A stretch of DNA of 64,000 nt from Rhizobiaceae bacterium (lineage in GTDB: Bacteria; Pseudomonadota; Alphaproteobacteria; Rhizobiales; Rhizobiaceae), in contig JAHBYW010000001.1 of the NCBI GenBank assembly GCA_019635755.1, forward strand, positions 248,001 through 312,000, in the 5' to 3' direction. Positions 24,402 to 34,094 of the stretch are shown piece after piece. A program made the translations under genes and the position numbers. Positions within the stretch are counted from its first letter, which is position 1. Each line of letters begins with the position of its first letter. Below the pieces are notes generated by a model. That model searched no databases. It had not been told where the DNA came from and was given only the letters and a program-made list of their open reading frames with translations.

Positions 24402-27400
24402 GTCTCAGTCTCCTGTTGCATCGTCACCCCCGATGCTCCCGGCAGCGTCGTCGGCTTCCCATCGCCTCGGCCGCCGCCGGTCCGGAGCAGGCGGTCGAAA
24501 TCCTTCCTGACCGTCCGCGCCGTTTCCTTGAGGTGCGCTTCGAGCACCCCGAATTCGGGCAGATCCGTTGCGCTCAGCAGGAGGTCCGACAGGCCGGGCG
24601 GAACGTCCGCGCGGTCGAAGGGGCCATCCAGGCAGAGCCTGATGATCTGCGTCATTCCCGCATAGAGCGCGAACGCCTCGGTCAGGTCCGTCCTGATCTG
24701 GGCATCCGCGAAGGCCGGTACAAGGGCAGCCAGCACATCGCCCGTCGACGGGCCGGCGCGTCCGTCCGCCACGCGGCCGGTGAGCCGCGCAACCTGCGCG
24801 ACGAATTCGAGGTCGATGATGCCGCCCGGAACGAGCTTCAGGTCCCAGGCGTCGCGCGGCGGCTTCTCCGTCGCGATCAGGTCGCGCATCTCGACCGCCT
24901 CGCGCGCGACCTTGGCGAAGTCGCGCGGAAGGGCGATCACCGCCTCGATCTCGGCGGCGATCTCCGTGCCCAATCCCGCATCGCCGGCAACGGCGCGCGC
25001 CCGCGTCAACGCCATGTGTTCCCAGGTCCATGCCTCGGTCCGCTGGTATTTGCGGAACGAGTCGACATGGGTCGCCACCGGCCCCTTGTTGCCGGAAGGC
25101 CGGAGCCTCAGGTCGAGCTCGTAGAGCACGCCCTCCGCCGTCGGTGCCGACACGGCCGCGATCAGCCGCTGTGTCAGGCGCGTATAGTAGTGCGACGGCG
25201 CGAGCGGCTTCTCTCCGTCGGACTCCTCGGCGGCAGCGTCATGGTCGTAGAGCAGGATGAGGTCGACGTCCGAACCGGCGGTGAGCTCGCGGCTGCCCAG
25301 CTTGCCCATGCCCAGGATCGCCACGCGGCCGCCGGCCACGCGCCCGTGCCGCTGGGCGAACTCGGCGACGACGGCGTCCAGCGCGGCGCCGATCGTCAGG
25401 TCGGCGAGGTCCGAGAAGGCCTTGCCCGCACGGGTCGCGTCGATCGCGCCGGTCACCAGACGCACGCCGATCAGGAACTTCTGCTCGGCCGCGAAGATGC
25501 GCAGCCGATCCAGCCGCTCCTCGTGGAGCGTCGTGTTCTCCAGAAACGCCGCGAGCCTGCCGGCAAGGTAAGCGCGGTTGGGCAGTTCCGACATCAGGGC
25601 GGGATCCAGCAGCCCGTCGAAGACGTGCGGGCGGCGCGTGATGATGGCAGCCAGCCGCGGCGCCGCGCCCATGATCGTCGCCAGCATCTTGAGCAGTGCC
25701 GGGTTCGACTGCAGCAGCGAGAACAGCTGGATGCCCGCCGGCAGCCCGGCCAGGAAGGCGTCGAACCGCACCATCGCGTCGTCGGCGCGGCGCGTGTCGG
25801 CCAGCGCCTCCAGCAGCGCCGGCGTCAGTTCCGTCAGCCGCTCGCGCGCCTCGGCCGAGCGCGTCGCGCGATAGCGCCCGAAATGCCAGGTACGGATGAT
25901 GCGGCAGATGTCGCTCGGCCGATTGAAGCCGAAACCGGCGAGCGTCTCCAGCGTGCCGGGATCGTCGACGTCGCCGGTGAAGACGAGATTGCCGCTGGTC
26001 GAGAGCTGCGGCGCGGTCTCGAACAGCGCCGCATAGTGCTTCTCGACGACGTGCAGCGCACTGCGGAAGGCCGCCTCGAAGGGCGCGGCCGCGTCGTAGC
26101 CCAGGAGCCGCGCGACGCGCTCCAGACCCTCGTCCTCCTCCGGCAGCGCATGCGTCTGCTCGTCGGCGATCATCTGCACGGCATGCTCGACGCGGCGCAG
26201 GAACCAGTACTGCTCTGCCATCGCGCGCGCCACCTCGGGCGTGATCCAGCTGTGCGCGGACAGCGCCTCCAGCATCCCCACCGTCTGCCGGCCGCGCAGC
26301 TGCGGGAAGCGCCCGCCGGCGATCAGTTGCTGGGTCTGGACGAAGAACTCGATCTCGCGGATGCCGCCGCGCCCGAGCTTGACGTTGTGGCCCTTCACGG
26401 CAATCTCGCCGTGACCCTTGTGGGCATGGATCTGGCGCTTGATCGAATGCACGTCCGCGATCGCCGCGTAGTCCATGTATTTGCGCCAGACATAGGGCAG
26501 CAGTTCCTTCAGGAACGCCGCGCCCGCGTCGAGGTCGCCCGCAACGGGACGCGCCTTGATCATCGCGGCGCGTTCCCAGTTCTGCCCCCTGCCCTCATAG
26601 TAGTTCAGGGCCGCCTCAACAGGGATCGCCAGCGGCGTCGAGCCCGGGTCGGGCCGCAGTCTGAGGTCGGTGCGGAAGACGTAACCGTGCTCCGTCCGGT
26701 CCTGCAGGATGCGCACGAGGCGGCGCGTCAGCCGCGCGAACAGGTCGGTGGCGTCGAGGGGGTCGACGATCGCCGGCGCGGCCGGATCGAAGAACACGAC
26801 GAGGTCGATGTCGGAGGAGAAGTTGAGCTCGTGCGCACCGAGCTTGCCCATGCCGAGCACGATCCAGCCGGAGCCGACCGACGGCCGCGCGGGGTCGGGC
26901 AGCTTCAGCTTGCCCTGGCCATGCACATCACGCAGCAAGAAGTCGACCGCGGCGCCGACGCAGCTGTCGGCCAGGTCGCTCAGCCGGTTGACGGTCGCCT
27001 CGGTGTCGGCCTCGCCGGCGAGTTCCGCCAGCGCGATCAGCACATGCGCCTCGAGCTTGAGCTTCCGCAACTCTGCCATCAGCAGGGCTTCGGTCATGCC
27101 CTCGTCGCCAGGCACCTCGACGATGCGCCGGTTGATCGCGGCAAGCCGGTCGGGCAGCGCCGCGTCGAACAGATGGTCCAGGATGTCGGCCCGGCGGCGG
27201 AGCGAATCGCGCAGGAAATCCGACAGGTCGAGCACGGCGGCGAGGAAGCCGGCGCGTCGGTCGCGCTGCCCCAGCGCCGCCACCAGACGCGCCAGGCCGG
27301 CCTCTCTGGCCGCAGCCTCGAGGTCGGCCAGCGCCTCGCGCGCTGCGGCCTCGTCGAGCGGGAGAAGGCGCCGCGGCGCGGCCAGCCAGTCCGATGTCTT

Positions 27401-27421
27401 CGCGGCCCGTTTCGCCGTCAT
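24398..27421 (-). CDS. glnE: Bifunctional glutamine synthetase adenylyltransferase/adenylyl-removing enzyme
   Basis: 1007 residues, the usual size for GlnE. It adenylylates and deadenylylates glutamine synthetase under PII control. Two nucleotidyltransferase domains are present: the N-terminal deadenylylase with GMGKLGAHELNFSSDIDL (about 190) and the C-terminal adenylylase with GMGKLGSRELTAGSDVDL (about 705). Its ATG overlaps the stop of the histidine kinase gene (ATGA at 27418-27421), and its stop overlaps the EF-hand gene start, so kinase, glnE and EF-hand protein look like one translational unit. Confidence 0.95.
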   Translation of the reverse strand: MTAKRAAKTSDWLAAPRRLLPLDEAAAREALADLEAAAREAGLARLVAALGQRDRRAGFLAAVLDLSDFLRDSLRRRADILDHLFDAALPDRLAAINRRIVEVPGDEGMTEALLMAELRKLKLEAHVLIALAELAGEADTEATVNRLSDLADSCVGAAVDFLLRDVHGQGKLKLPDPARPSVGSGWIVLGMGKLGAHELNFSSDIDLVVFFDPAAPAIVDPLDATDLFARLTRRLVRILQDRTEHGYVFRTDLRLRPDPGSTPLAIPVEAALNYYEGRGQNWERAAMIKARPVAGDLDAGAAFLKELLPYVWRKYMDYAAIADVHSIKRQIHAHKGHGEIAVKGHNVKLGRGGIREIEFFVQTQQLIAGGRFPQLRGRQTVGMLEALSAHSWITPEVARAMAEQYWFLRRVEHAVQMIADEQTHALPEEDEGLERVARLLGYDAAAPFEAAFRSALHVVEKHYAALFETAPQLSTSGNLVFTGDVDDPGTLETLAGFGFNRPSDICRIIRTWHFGRYRATRSAEARERLTELTPALLEALADTRRADDAMVRFDAFLAGLPAGIQLFSLLQSNPALLKMLATIMGAAPRLAAIITRRPHVFDGLLDPALMSELPNRAYLAGRLAAFLENTTLHEERLDRLRIFAAEQKFLIGVRLVTGAIDATRAGKAFSDLADLTIGAALDAVVAEFAQRHGRVAGGRVAILGMGKLGSRELTAGSDVDLILLYDHDAAAEESDGEKPLAPSHYYTRLTQRLIAAVSAPTAEGVLYELDLRLRPSGNKGPVATHVDSFRKYQRTEAWTWEHMALTRARAVAGDAGLGTEIAAEIEAVIALPRDFAKVAREAVEMRDLIATEKPPRDAWDLKLVPGGIIDLEFVAQVARLTGRVADGRAGPSTGDVLAALVPAFADAQIRTDLTEAFALYAGMTQIIRLCLDGPFDRADVPPGLSDLLLSATDLPEFGVLEAHLKETARTVRKDFDRLLRTGGGRGDGKPTTLPGASGVTMQQETET

Positions 27422-28869
27422 TGGCCCGTCTTGCCCTCCGGGAACACCATCGTCACCGATAGTCCCGGATTCGCATCGGCCAGTTCAAGCCTGCCGTTGT
27501 GGAACCGAGCGATCGCCTTCGCCTGGCTGAGGCCCAGCCCCGAGCCCGGCCGCGACCGGCTCTGCTCCAGCCGGACGAATCGCTCCGTCGCGCGTTCTCG
27601 GTCGGACTCGTCGGGGATGCCTGGACCGTTGTCGCCCACCGTCAGCCTGATCTCTCCGCCGGCCCGCTCCAGTCGCACGACGACACGGGCGCCTGCGGTG
27701 CCCGCGGAGTATTTGATGGCGTTGTCGACGATGTTGGACAGCGCCTGGCCGATCAGTTCGCGGTTCCCCACAACGGGGAAGGCGCCCTCCGCATCGCTTT
27801 CCAGCGCCACGCCGGCGTCCTCCGCGCTCGGCTCGTAGAGCTCGACCACGTCGCGGACCGAGTCCGCCAGGTCGACGTCGGCGACGCTCTCGGCCGAGTA
27901 TCCCGCCTCCAGCCGCGAGATCATCAGGATGGCGTTGAAGGTGCGGATCAGCTGGTCGGACTCGCCGATCGTCGCCTCCAGCGCCGCGCGGTAGTCCGCC
28001 GACTGCCTGTCGCCGGCCAGAGCCGCCTCGGCCCTGTTGCGCAGGCGGGTCAGCGGCGTCTTGAGATCGTGCGCGATGTTGTCGGAGACCTGCTTCAGCC
28101 CCTCGTTCAGGCTGGCAATGCGGGTCAGCATGGCGTTCAGGTTCTCAGACAGGCGGTCAAACTCGTCGCCGACCTCGGACACCGGCAGCCGGCCGTTCAG
28201 GTCACCGCCCATGATCCGCAACGAAGCTTCCGAGACGCTGTCGATCCGTTTCAGCGCCCGTCGCCCGACGACGAACCAGATCAGGGCCGCGCCGATACCC
28301 ATGAAGCCCAGCGTGGCGACGAGCGCCCGCTGCACGACGACGCGGAAGCGCTCCGGCTCGCCCATGTCGCGGCCGACCAGCACGATCATCTGGTTCGGCA
28401 GGCGCGACACCAGCGCGATGGCGTTGTGACGGATTTCCAGGGTCCGGTTGTCGGACTCGAGCGCCACCGGCGCGGGAACCCGCTCGCCCGCACCCTCGCC
28501 GTAGCGCTGGTAGGAGAACGGCGTCTCCGTCCAGCCCTCGATCTCCAGCACGCCCGGCTCGATGCTCTCGACGTTGCCGGCGAGGATCTGTCCGCTCGTG
28601 TCCGCGATCAGATAGAGATTGGCACTGGGCTGGCGTGAACGGCGCTCGATCGTGCGGGCGAGCAGCGGGATGCCCCCGCGCGCATAGGCGTTCGCCAGCC
28701 CGATCACCTCCTCGTTGATGGTCTCCTGCGTCTGCGCGATCAGCATGCGCGCCGAGAGCGACGTCATGTAGAAGACAAGGAAGACCGCACAGACGGCGAA
28801 GAGCAGCAGGTAGAGCGCGGACAGCTTGGCCGCCGTCGTCCGCATCACGAGCGAGAGGCGGCGCAGCAT
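27418..28869 (-). CDS. Two-component sensor histidine kinase
   Basis: 483 residues. Helix 1 (about 14-40, ALYLLLFAVCAVFLVFYM) and helix 2 (about 175-200, LVATLGFMGIGAALIWFVVG) flank a periplasmic domain, then HAMP (RALKRIDSVSEASLRIMGGD), HisKA with VSDNIAHDLKTPLTRLRNRA and HATPase with the N-box SNIVDNAIKYS and G-boxes DNGPGIP and GSGLGLSQAKAIA. It begins three bases after the stop of its response regulator and runs into glnE. The pair sits next to degP in rhizobia as well; its signal is not established from the sequence, though envelope stress is a reasonable guess from the degP neighbour. Confidence 0.92.
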   Translation of the reverse strand: MLRRLSLVMRTTAAKLSALYLLLFAVCAVFLVFYMTSLSARMLIAQTQETINEEVIGLANAYARGGIPLLARTIERRSRQPSANLYLIADTSGQILAGNVESIEPGVLEIEGWTETPFSYQRYGEGAGERVPAPVALESDNRTLEIRHNAIALVSRLPNQMIVLVGRDMGEPERFRVVVQRALVATLGFMGIGAALIWFVVGRRALKRIDSVSEASLRIMGGDLNGRLPVSEVGDEFDRLSENLNAMLTRIASLNEGLKQVSDNIAHDLKTPLTRLRNRAEAALAGDRQSADYRAALEATIGESDQLIRTFNAILMISRLEAGYSAESVADVDLADSVRDVVELYEPSAEDAGVALESDAEGAFPVVGNRELIGQALSNIVDNAIKYSAGTAGARVVVRLERAGGEIRLTVGDNGPGIPDESDRERATERFVRLEQSRSRPGSGLGLSQAKAIARFHNGRLELADANPGLSVTMVFPEGKTGQ

Positions 28870-28872
28870 CGG

Positions 28873-29547
28873 CTAGCCGGCCTTCAGCATGTAGCCGGCG
28901 CCGCGCACCGTATGCAGCACGGCGCTGTCGAAACCCTTCTCGATCTTGGAGCGCAGCCGCGACACGTGCACATCGATGACGTTGGTCTGCGGGTCGAAAT
29001 GGTAGTCCCAGACGTTCTCCAGCAGCATGGTGCGCGTCACCACCTGGCCGGCGTGGCGCATCAGGTACTCCAAGAGCCTGAACTCGCGCGGCTGCAGCGT
29101 GATCTCGCGCCCTGCGCGCCTGACCGTGTGCGACAGCCGGTCGAGCTCGAGGTCGCCGGTCCGGTAGACGGTCTCGACGTCGCGCGCACCGCCGCGGCGA
29201 TTCAGCACCTCGACCCGGGCCAGCAGTTCCGAGAATGCATAGGGCTTGGTGAGATAGTCGTCGCCGCCGGCGCGCAGGCCGGTCACCCTGTCGTCGACCT
29301 CGCCCAGCGCGGACAGAATCAGGACAGGCGTCTTGTTGCCGCGCGCTCGCAGCGCTGCGATGACGGAGAGGCCGTCGCGGCGCGGCAGCATGCGGTCGAC
29401 GACCATCACGTCGTAGTCGCCGCCGTCGGCCAGCGCGAAGCCGGCCTCGCCGTCCGCCGCCACGTGGGCGGTGTGGCCCGCCTCGGAAAAGGCGTTCTCA
29501 AGATAGTCCGCGGCCTCGCGGTCGTCCTCGATCACCAGAATCTTCAT
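28873..29547 (-). CDS. OmpR/PhoB-family response regulator
   Basis: 224 residues from ATG 29547 (MKILVIEDDREAADYLENAF); upstream in-frame residues are unrelated to receiver domains. The receiver has the acidic pocket DD (9-10), phospho-acceptor Asp in VMVVDRMLPRRDG (about 51) and Lys in YLTKPYAF. The C-terminal winged helix (about 125-222) has RLSHTVRRAGREITLQPREF and NVIDVHVSRLRSKIEKGF. Partner of the kinase at 27418-28869. It lies 196 bases downstream of degP in the same direction. Confidence 0.93.
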   Translation of the reverse strand: MKILVIEDDREAADYLENAFSEAGHTAHVAADGEAGFALADGGDYDVMVVDRMLPRRDGLSVIAALRARGNKTPVLILSALGEVDDRVTGLRAGGDDYLTKPYAFSELLARVEVLNRRGGARDVETVYRTGDLELDRLSHTVRRAGREITLQPREFRLLEYLMRHAGQVVTRTMLLENVWDYHFDPQTNVIDVHVSRLRSKIEKGFDSAVLHTVRGAGYMLKAG

Positions 29548-29742
29548 GTCGACCAGTATATAGGCGATCGCCGCCGAAAACGCAGGCTCCCGAACGGTTT
29601 GCGGCGGCAGGCGATGGGTGCCTGCCGCCGCCGGAACCGGAACGGAGATTGACTGGATACCGGTCCCGGCCTCCCCTCGCCGCGTACCCCCGGGGGTGGT
29701 GGCGGCGCGCGACAAGGGAAAAAGGCGGTATCGGCGGTCGCG

Positions 29743-31275
29743 TCAGCCCTTGGCGACGGGCAGCGCCACGAAGCGGTTGGTGTCCTCGCGGTTGACCTGG
29801 AACAGCACGGCCTTGCGGCCGGCCTTCGCGGCGTCGTCGATGGCCTTGTCCACGTCCGCCGCACTGGTGACGTCGGTCGAGTTGACGGCGACGATCACGT
29901 CGCCGGCCTGGATGCCGCGCTCGGACGCCTCGCTGCCGGGCGCGACGTCGGTGACGACCAGGCCCTTGCCATCCTCGGCGCGGGTGACGGTCATGCCGAA
30001 CGTCTCCAGCATGTCGCCCGGGGCGGCGGGCGCCGCCGGATCGAGCGATGCCTGCTTGTCGGTGCCGGGCATGTCGCCCAGCGTGACCTTGATCGTCTCG
30101 GAGGCACCCTTGCGCCACACGGTGACGTCGACGGCCGCACCCGGCTGCGTGGCGCCGATGATGCGGGCCAGCTCCTTCGGCGAGCCAACGTCCTTGCCGT
30201 CGACCTGGGTGATCACGTCACCGGCGAGGATACCGGCAAGCTGCGCCGGGCTATCGGCCTGCGGCTCGGAGACGAGCGCGCCCGCCGCCTTCGCCAGGCC
30301 GAGCGACTCGGCGATGTCGGAGTTGACGGCCTGGATCTGCACGCCCAGCCAGCCGCGCTGTACCGTGCCATCCTTCATCAGGTCGCCGACGACCTCGCGT
30401 GCCGTGGACGCCGGGATCGCGAAGGCGATGCCGACGTTGCCGCCGGACGGCGAGAAGATCGCGGTGTTGATGCCGACCACCTGGCCGTTGAGGTTGAAGG
30501 CAGGGCCGCCCGAATTGCCGCGGTTCACGGCGGCGTCGATCTGCAGGAAGTCGTCGTAGGGACCGGCGCCGATGTCGCGGCCGCGGGCCGAGACGATGCC
30601 GGCCGTGACCGTGCCGCCGAGGCCGAACGGATTGCCGACAGCCACCACCCAGTCGCCGACGCGCACCTTGGAGTCGTCCGCGAAGTCGACATAGGTGAAC
30701 TTCTGGTCGCTATCGACCTTCAGCAGCGCAAGGTCGGTGCGCGGATCGGTGCCGACCAGCGTTGCCTCCAGCTCGGTGCCGTTGTCCATCACCACCGCGA
30801 AGGTCTGGCCGCCCTCGACGACGTGGTTGTTGGTGACGATGTAGCCGTCCTCGGAGATGAAGAAGCCCGAGCCCTGCGAAACCGGACGCGTGCCCTCGCG
30901 GCCGCCCGGCGCGCGGCGGCCGTAGCGCTGCCCGCCATCGCGTTCGCCGCCGAACTCGCGGAAGAAGCGCTTCATCGGATGGTCGTCGGGAAGGTTCTCG
31001 AAGCCGCGCGGATCACCGAACAGGTCGGCGCCGGTGTCGGAGGCCGGCTCGATCTTCGCGGTGACGCGGACGCTCACGACGGCCGGCGATACCTTGTCCA
31101 CGACATCGGCAAAGCCGGGCGCCTGTGCCGCCGCTTCGATGCGGACGGCCTCGGCCTGGACGGGCGCCGTACCGCTGGTCACCGCGCCGAAGCCGATGGC
31201 GCCGGCGATGGCGATCGACGCGGCAGCGGCCAGAAGGCGGGTCCGCGTCCTGGAAAGGGTGCTGGGGGTGCTCAT
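29743..31275 (-). CDS. degP: Do-like periplasmic serine protease/chaperone (DegP/HtrA)
   Basis: 510 residues. A signal/anchor segment (LLAAAASIAIAGAIGFGAV) is followed by the trypsin-like domain with catalytic His in IVTNNHVVEGG (about 150), Asp in TDPRTDLALLKVD and Ser in DAAVNRGNSGGPAF (about 251), then two PDZ domains (about 300-390 and 410-505; GWLGVQIQAVN begins the first). Degrades or refolds misfolded envelope proteins. The region between about 95 and 130 is a Gly/Arg-rich Q-linker. The gene is placed between cytochrome c maturation genes and a two-component pair, as in rhizobia. Confidence 0.94.
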   Translation of the reverse strand: MSTPSTLSRTRTRLLAAAASIAIAGAIGFGAVTSGTAPVQAEAVRIEAAAQAPGFADVVDKVSPAVVSVRVTAKIEPASDTGADLFGDPRGFENLPDDHPMKRFFREFGGERDGGQRYGRRAPGGREGTRPVSQGSGFFISEDGYIVTNNHVVEGGQTFAVVMDNGTELEATLVGTDPRTDLALLKVDSDQKFTYVDFADDSKVRVGDWVVAVGNPFGLGGTVTAGIVSARGRDIGAGPYDDFLQIDAAVNRGNSGGPAFNLNGQVVGINTAIFSPSGGNVGIAFAIPASTAREVVGDLMKDGTVQRGWLGVQIQAVNSDIAESLGLAKAAGALVSEPQADSPAQLAGILAGDVITQVDGKDVGSPKELARIIGATQPGAAVDVTVWRKGASETIKVTLGDMPGTDKQASLDPAAPAAPGDMLETFGMTVTRAEDGKGLVVTDVAPGSEASERGIQAGDVIVAVNSTDVTSAADVDKAIDDAAKAGRKAVLFQVNREDTNRFVALPVAKG

Positions 31276-31430
31276 TCTCTCATGTCCTCGATTGAACTGG
31301 CGGGATGCGCGGGGATTCGCTCCCGGTGACGCGAGAGATAGAGGCCGTCACATTACGCCGCTCTTTCCGGGAAATGAAACTTTCGTAATGTCGCGGCCGA
31401 TTGCGGCGGGATGGCCCTAAACGATTGGCG

Positions 31431-31910
31431 CTATTCGCCTTTTCGCAGCAATGCCGCCACCTTTTCGGCTTCTTCCGGCGACAGCGGCCGTGGCCCGGCC
31501 GGCGCGGCGCCGCGACCCCGTAGCAAGAGGTAGACCCCGCCCCCCAGCAGGATCAGGAGCGGGGCGCCCCACAACAGCGCATTGCGCGTTCCGAAGGTCG
31601 GCCGCAGCAGCACGAACTCGCCGTAGCGGGCGACGATGTAGTCGATCACCTCCTGGTCCGTGTCGCCGGCCAGCAGCCGCTCGCGGACGAGAACGCGCAG
31701 GTCGCGCGCGAGGTCGGCATCGGAATCGTCGATCGACTGGTTCTGGCAGACCAGGCATCGCAGCTCGGCCGAAATGGCGCGGGCGCGCGCCTCGAGCGCC
31801 GGGTCGGCGAGAACCTCGTCCGGCTGGACGGCGAATGCGGGTGCGGCGACGGCGAGGACGATGGCGAGGACGAGGGCGGAAAGCGACCCGGCTGTCTGTA
31901 ATTTATCCAT
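31431..31910 (-). CDS. ccmH: Cytochrome c maturation protein CcmH (CycL)
   Basis: 159 residues. Signal peptide ([18 protein letters not shown]), periplasmic three-helix domain with the redox motif [19 protein letters not shown] (Cys pair at about 51 and 54), and a C-terminal membrane helix ([20 protein letters not shown]). It reduces the apocytochrome CxxCH thiols so heme can be attached. It corresponds to the short CcmH/CycL form of alphaproteobacteria; the TPR part is the separate CcmI. It follows ccmF after 6 bases. No ccmG (thiol reductant) is present between ccmF and ccmH. Confidence 0.95.
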   Translation of the reverse strand: MDKLQTAGSLSALVLAIVLAVAAPAFAVQPDEVLADPALEARARAISAELRCLVCQNQSIDDSDADLARDLRVLVRERLLAGDTDQEVIDYIVARYGEFVLLRPTFGTRNALLWGAPLLILLGGGVYLLLRGRGAAPAGPRPLSPEEAEKVAALLRKGE

Positions 31911-31916
31911 GAAATC

Positions 31917-33896
31917 TCATTCCGCCGCCACAACGGTCGGCTGCTTCCACCGCTTCGACGGCGCGCCGACGCGCAGCCTCCGGTCGGACAGCGAGATTGC
32001 GCCAGCGATCATCATCGCCAGCGCCCCGCCCCAGATCAGCGTGACCAGCGGCTTCCACCAGACGCGCACCACGATCGACCCGTCCTCGCCCGGATCGCCC
32101 AGCGACACGTAGAGCTGGCTGACGCCAAGCGTGCGGATGCCCGCCTCGGTCGTCGGCATGCCGCGCGCGGTATAGAGCCGCTTCGACGACATGATGGTGC
32201 CCAGCGCCGCGTCGCCGCGGCTCAGCGCGAAATGGCCCTGGTCCTCGACATAGTTCGGCCCGGCGACCTGGTTGATGCCCTGGAAGGTCAGCGCGTAGCC
32301 GGCGATCTCGATGCGGTCGCCCGGCTTCGACGAGTGGATCGCTTCCTGCTCGAACGCACCGACGCCGACGATGCCGAGCAGCGTCACGCCGAGCCCGAAA
32401 TGCGCGAGCGCCGTGCCGAACACCGATCGCGGGAGCCCCGCCAGCCGGCGCACGCCGACCGCGGCGGATACGCGCGGCCAGCCCGCCTTCAGCGCGAGGT
32501 CGGTCACGGCGCCGAGCATCACCCACACCGCGAGCCCGGTGCCCAGCGCGGCCAGCACCGAGGCGCTGTCGACGAAGAGCAGCACGGCCAGCACGGTGAG
32601 AAGCGCCGCGCCGAAAGCCGCCAGCAGACGCTGCCCGGCGCCCGCCAGGTCGCCCCGCTTCCACGCGAGCAGCGGCCCGAACGGCACGATGGCCAGCAGC
32701 GGCAGCATCAGCGGCCCGAACGTCAGGTTGAAGAACGGCGCCCCGACCGAGATCTTGTCGCCGAACACCGCCTCGACGAAGAGCGGGTAGAGCGTTCCGA
32801 CGAAGACCGTGGCGGTGGCCGTCGTCAGGAACAGATTGTTGAGAACGAGTGCGCCCTCGCGCGAGATCGGCTGGAACAGGCCGCCGGCCGTGAGCGACTG
32901 GGCGCGCAGCGCGAACAGCGTCAGCGACCCGCCGATGAAGATCACCAGGATGCCGAGGATGAAGACGCCGCGCGTCGGGTCCGTCGCGAAGGCATGCACC
33001 GACGTCAGAACGCCCGAGCGCACCAGGAAAGTGCCGAGCAGCGACAGCGAGAAGGTGAGGATCGCCAGCAGCAGCGTCCAGATCTTCAGCGCCGACCGCT
33101 TCTCCATGACGATCGCCGAGTGCAGCAGCGCCGTTCCCGCCAGCCAGGGCATGAAGGAGGCGTTCTCGACCGGGTCCCAGAACCAGTAGCCGCCCCAGCC
33201 GAGCTCGTAATAGGCCCAGTAGGAGCCCATCGCGATGCCGCCGGTGAGGAACATCCAGGCGGCGAGCGTCCACGGTCGGACCCAGCGCGCCCAGGCGGCA
33301 TCGATGCGGCCCTCGATCAGGGCGGCGACCGCGAAGGCGAAGCAGACGGAGAAGCCGACATAGCCGAGGTAGAGCAGCGGCGGATGGATCGCCAGGCCGA
33401 TGTCCTGGAGGACAGGGTTGAGGTCCTGCCCCTCCATCGGCGCGGGAAGAAGCCGCGTGAAGGGGTTCGAGGTCAGCACGATGAACAGCAGGAATGCGAC
33501 GCCGATCATGCCCTGCACGGCGATGACGTTCGCCTTCAGCGTCGGCGGCAGATTGCGGCCGAAGGCGGCGACCAGCGCGCCGAAGAAGGTGAGGATCAGC
33601 ACCCAGAGGAGCATCGACCCCTCGTGGTTCCCCCAGGCACCGGTCAGCTTGTAGATGAAGGGCTTCTGGGAATGCGAGTTCTCGACGACGTTGAGGACCG
33701 AGAAGTCCGACTGCGCATAGGCGACCACCAGCGCCGCGAAGGAGACGGCCACCAGCGCGAATGCGGTCACCGCGGCCGGCCCGCCGACCGCCATCAGCCG
33801 CGCGTCGTTGCGGTGGCTGCCGGCGATCGGCACGATCGCCTGGACCATCGAGAGCGCCAGCGCCAGGACGAGCGCGAAGTGGCCGGTCTCAACCAT
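31917..33896 (-). CDS. ccmF: Heme lyase CcmF (CycK)
   Basis: 659 residues from ATG 33896 (MVETGHFALVLALALSM), the usual length; the frame open to 34073 reads through a repeat element. Polytopic inner membrane protein with some 15 helices. The tryptophan-rich heme-handling WWD motif is visible as YYELGWGGYWFWDPVENASF (about 226-245), with conserved histidines in periplasmic loops such as GNHEGSMLLW. It transfers heme from CcmE to apocytochrome c together with CcmH and CcmI. Confidence 0.96.
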   Translation of the reverse strand: MVETGHFALVLALALSMVQAIVPIAGSHRNDARLMAVGGPAAVTAFALVAVSFAALVVAYAQSDFSVLNVVENSHSQKPFIYKLTGAWGNHEGSMLLWVLILTFFGALVAAFGRNLPPTLKANVIAVQGMIGVAFLLFIVLTSNPFTRLLPAPMEGQDLNPVLQDIGLAIHPPLLYLGYVGFSVCFAFAVAALIEGRIDAAWARWVRPWTLAAWMFLTGGIAMGSYWAYYELGWGGYWFWDPVENASFMPWLAGTALLHSAIVMEKRSALKIWTLLLAILTFSLSLLGTFLVRSGVLTSVHAFATDPTRGVFILGILVIFIGGSLTLFALRAQSLTAGGLFQPISREGALVLNNLFLTTATATVFVGTLYPLFVEAVFGDKISVGAPFFNLTFGPLMLPLLAIVPFGPLLAWKRGDLAGAGQRLLAAFGAALLTVLAVLLFVDSASVLAALGTGLAVWVMLGAVTDLALKAGWPRVSAAVGVRRLAGLPRSVFGTALAHFGLGVTLLGIVGVGAFEQEAIHSSKPGDRIEIAGYALTFQGINQVAGPNYVEDQGHFALSRGDAALGTIMSSKRLYTARGMPTTEAGIRTLGVSQLYVSLGDPGEDGSIVVRVWWKPLVTLIWGGALAMMIAGAISLSDRRLRVGAPSKRWKQPTVVAAE

Positions 33897-33974
33897 GGGG
33901 CAGCGCCTCTCCCCGGGTGGGAAACTCGCGGCGTGGAGACGATGGCCGCTCACCCACTCGGCTTCGCCTCGCGT

Positions 33975-34059
33975 CCTCTCCCCGGCGGGGAGAGGAACGC
34001 CGGCCGCAGTGCCGGCTCCCTCTTCTCCCCAGCGGGGAGAAGAGGGCCGCAAAGCGGCC
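33975..34059. repeat. RIME-like intergenic hairpin element, copy 2
   Basis: Inside the ccmE-ccmF gap. Three hairpins in a row: CCTCTCCCC-GGC-GGGGAGAGG (33975-33995), CCCTCTTCTCCCC...CGGGGAGAAGAGGG (34018-34046) and GGCCGC-AAA-GCGGCC (34045-34059), then GATGAGGGGG. Same plan as copies at 23798 and 48320, with different arm sequences kept complementary. It widens an otherwise tight operon. Confidence 0.6.
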
Positions 34060-34094
34060 GGATGAGGGGGCATCGGCGCCTTCGTCGGAGTGCC

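Noticed and set aside
24296-27838. 1180-codon open frame on the plus strand opposite glnE
   Set aside because: It is the antisense frame of glnE and the kinase, kept open by high GC content; composition is Arg/Gly/Ala rich with no domain.
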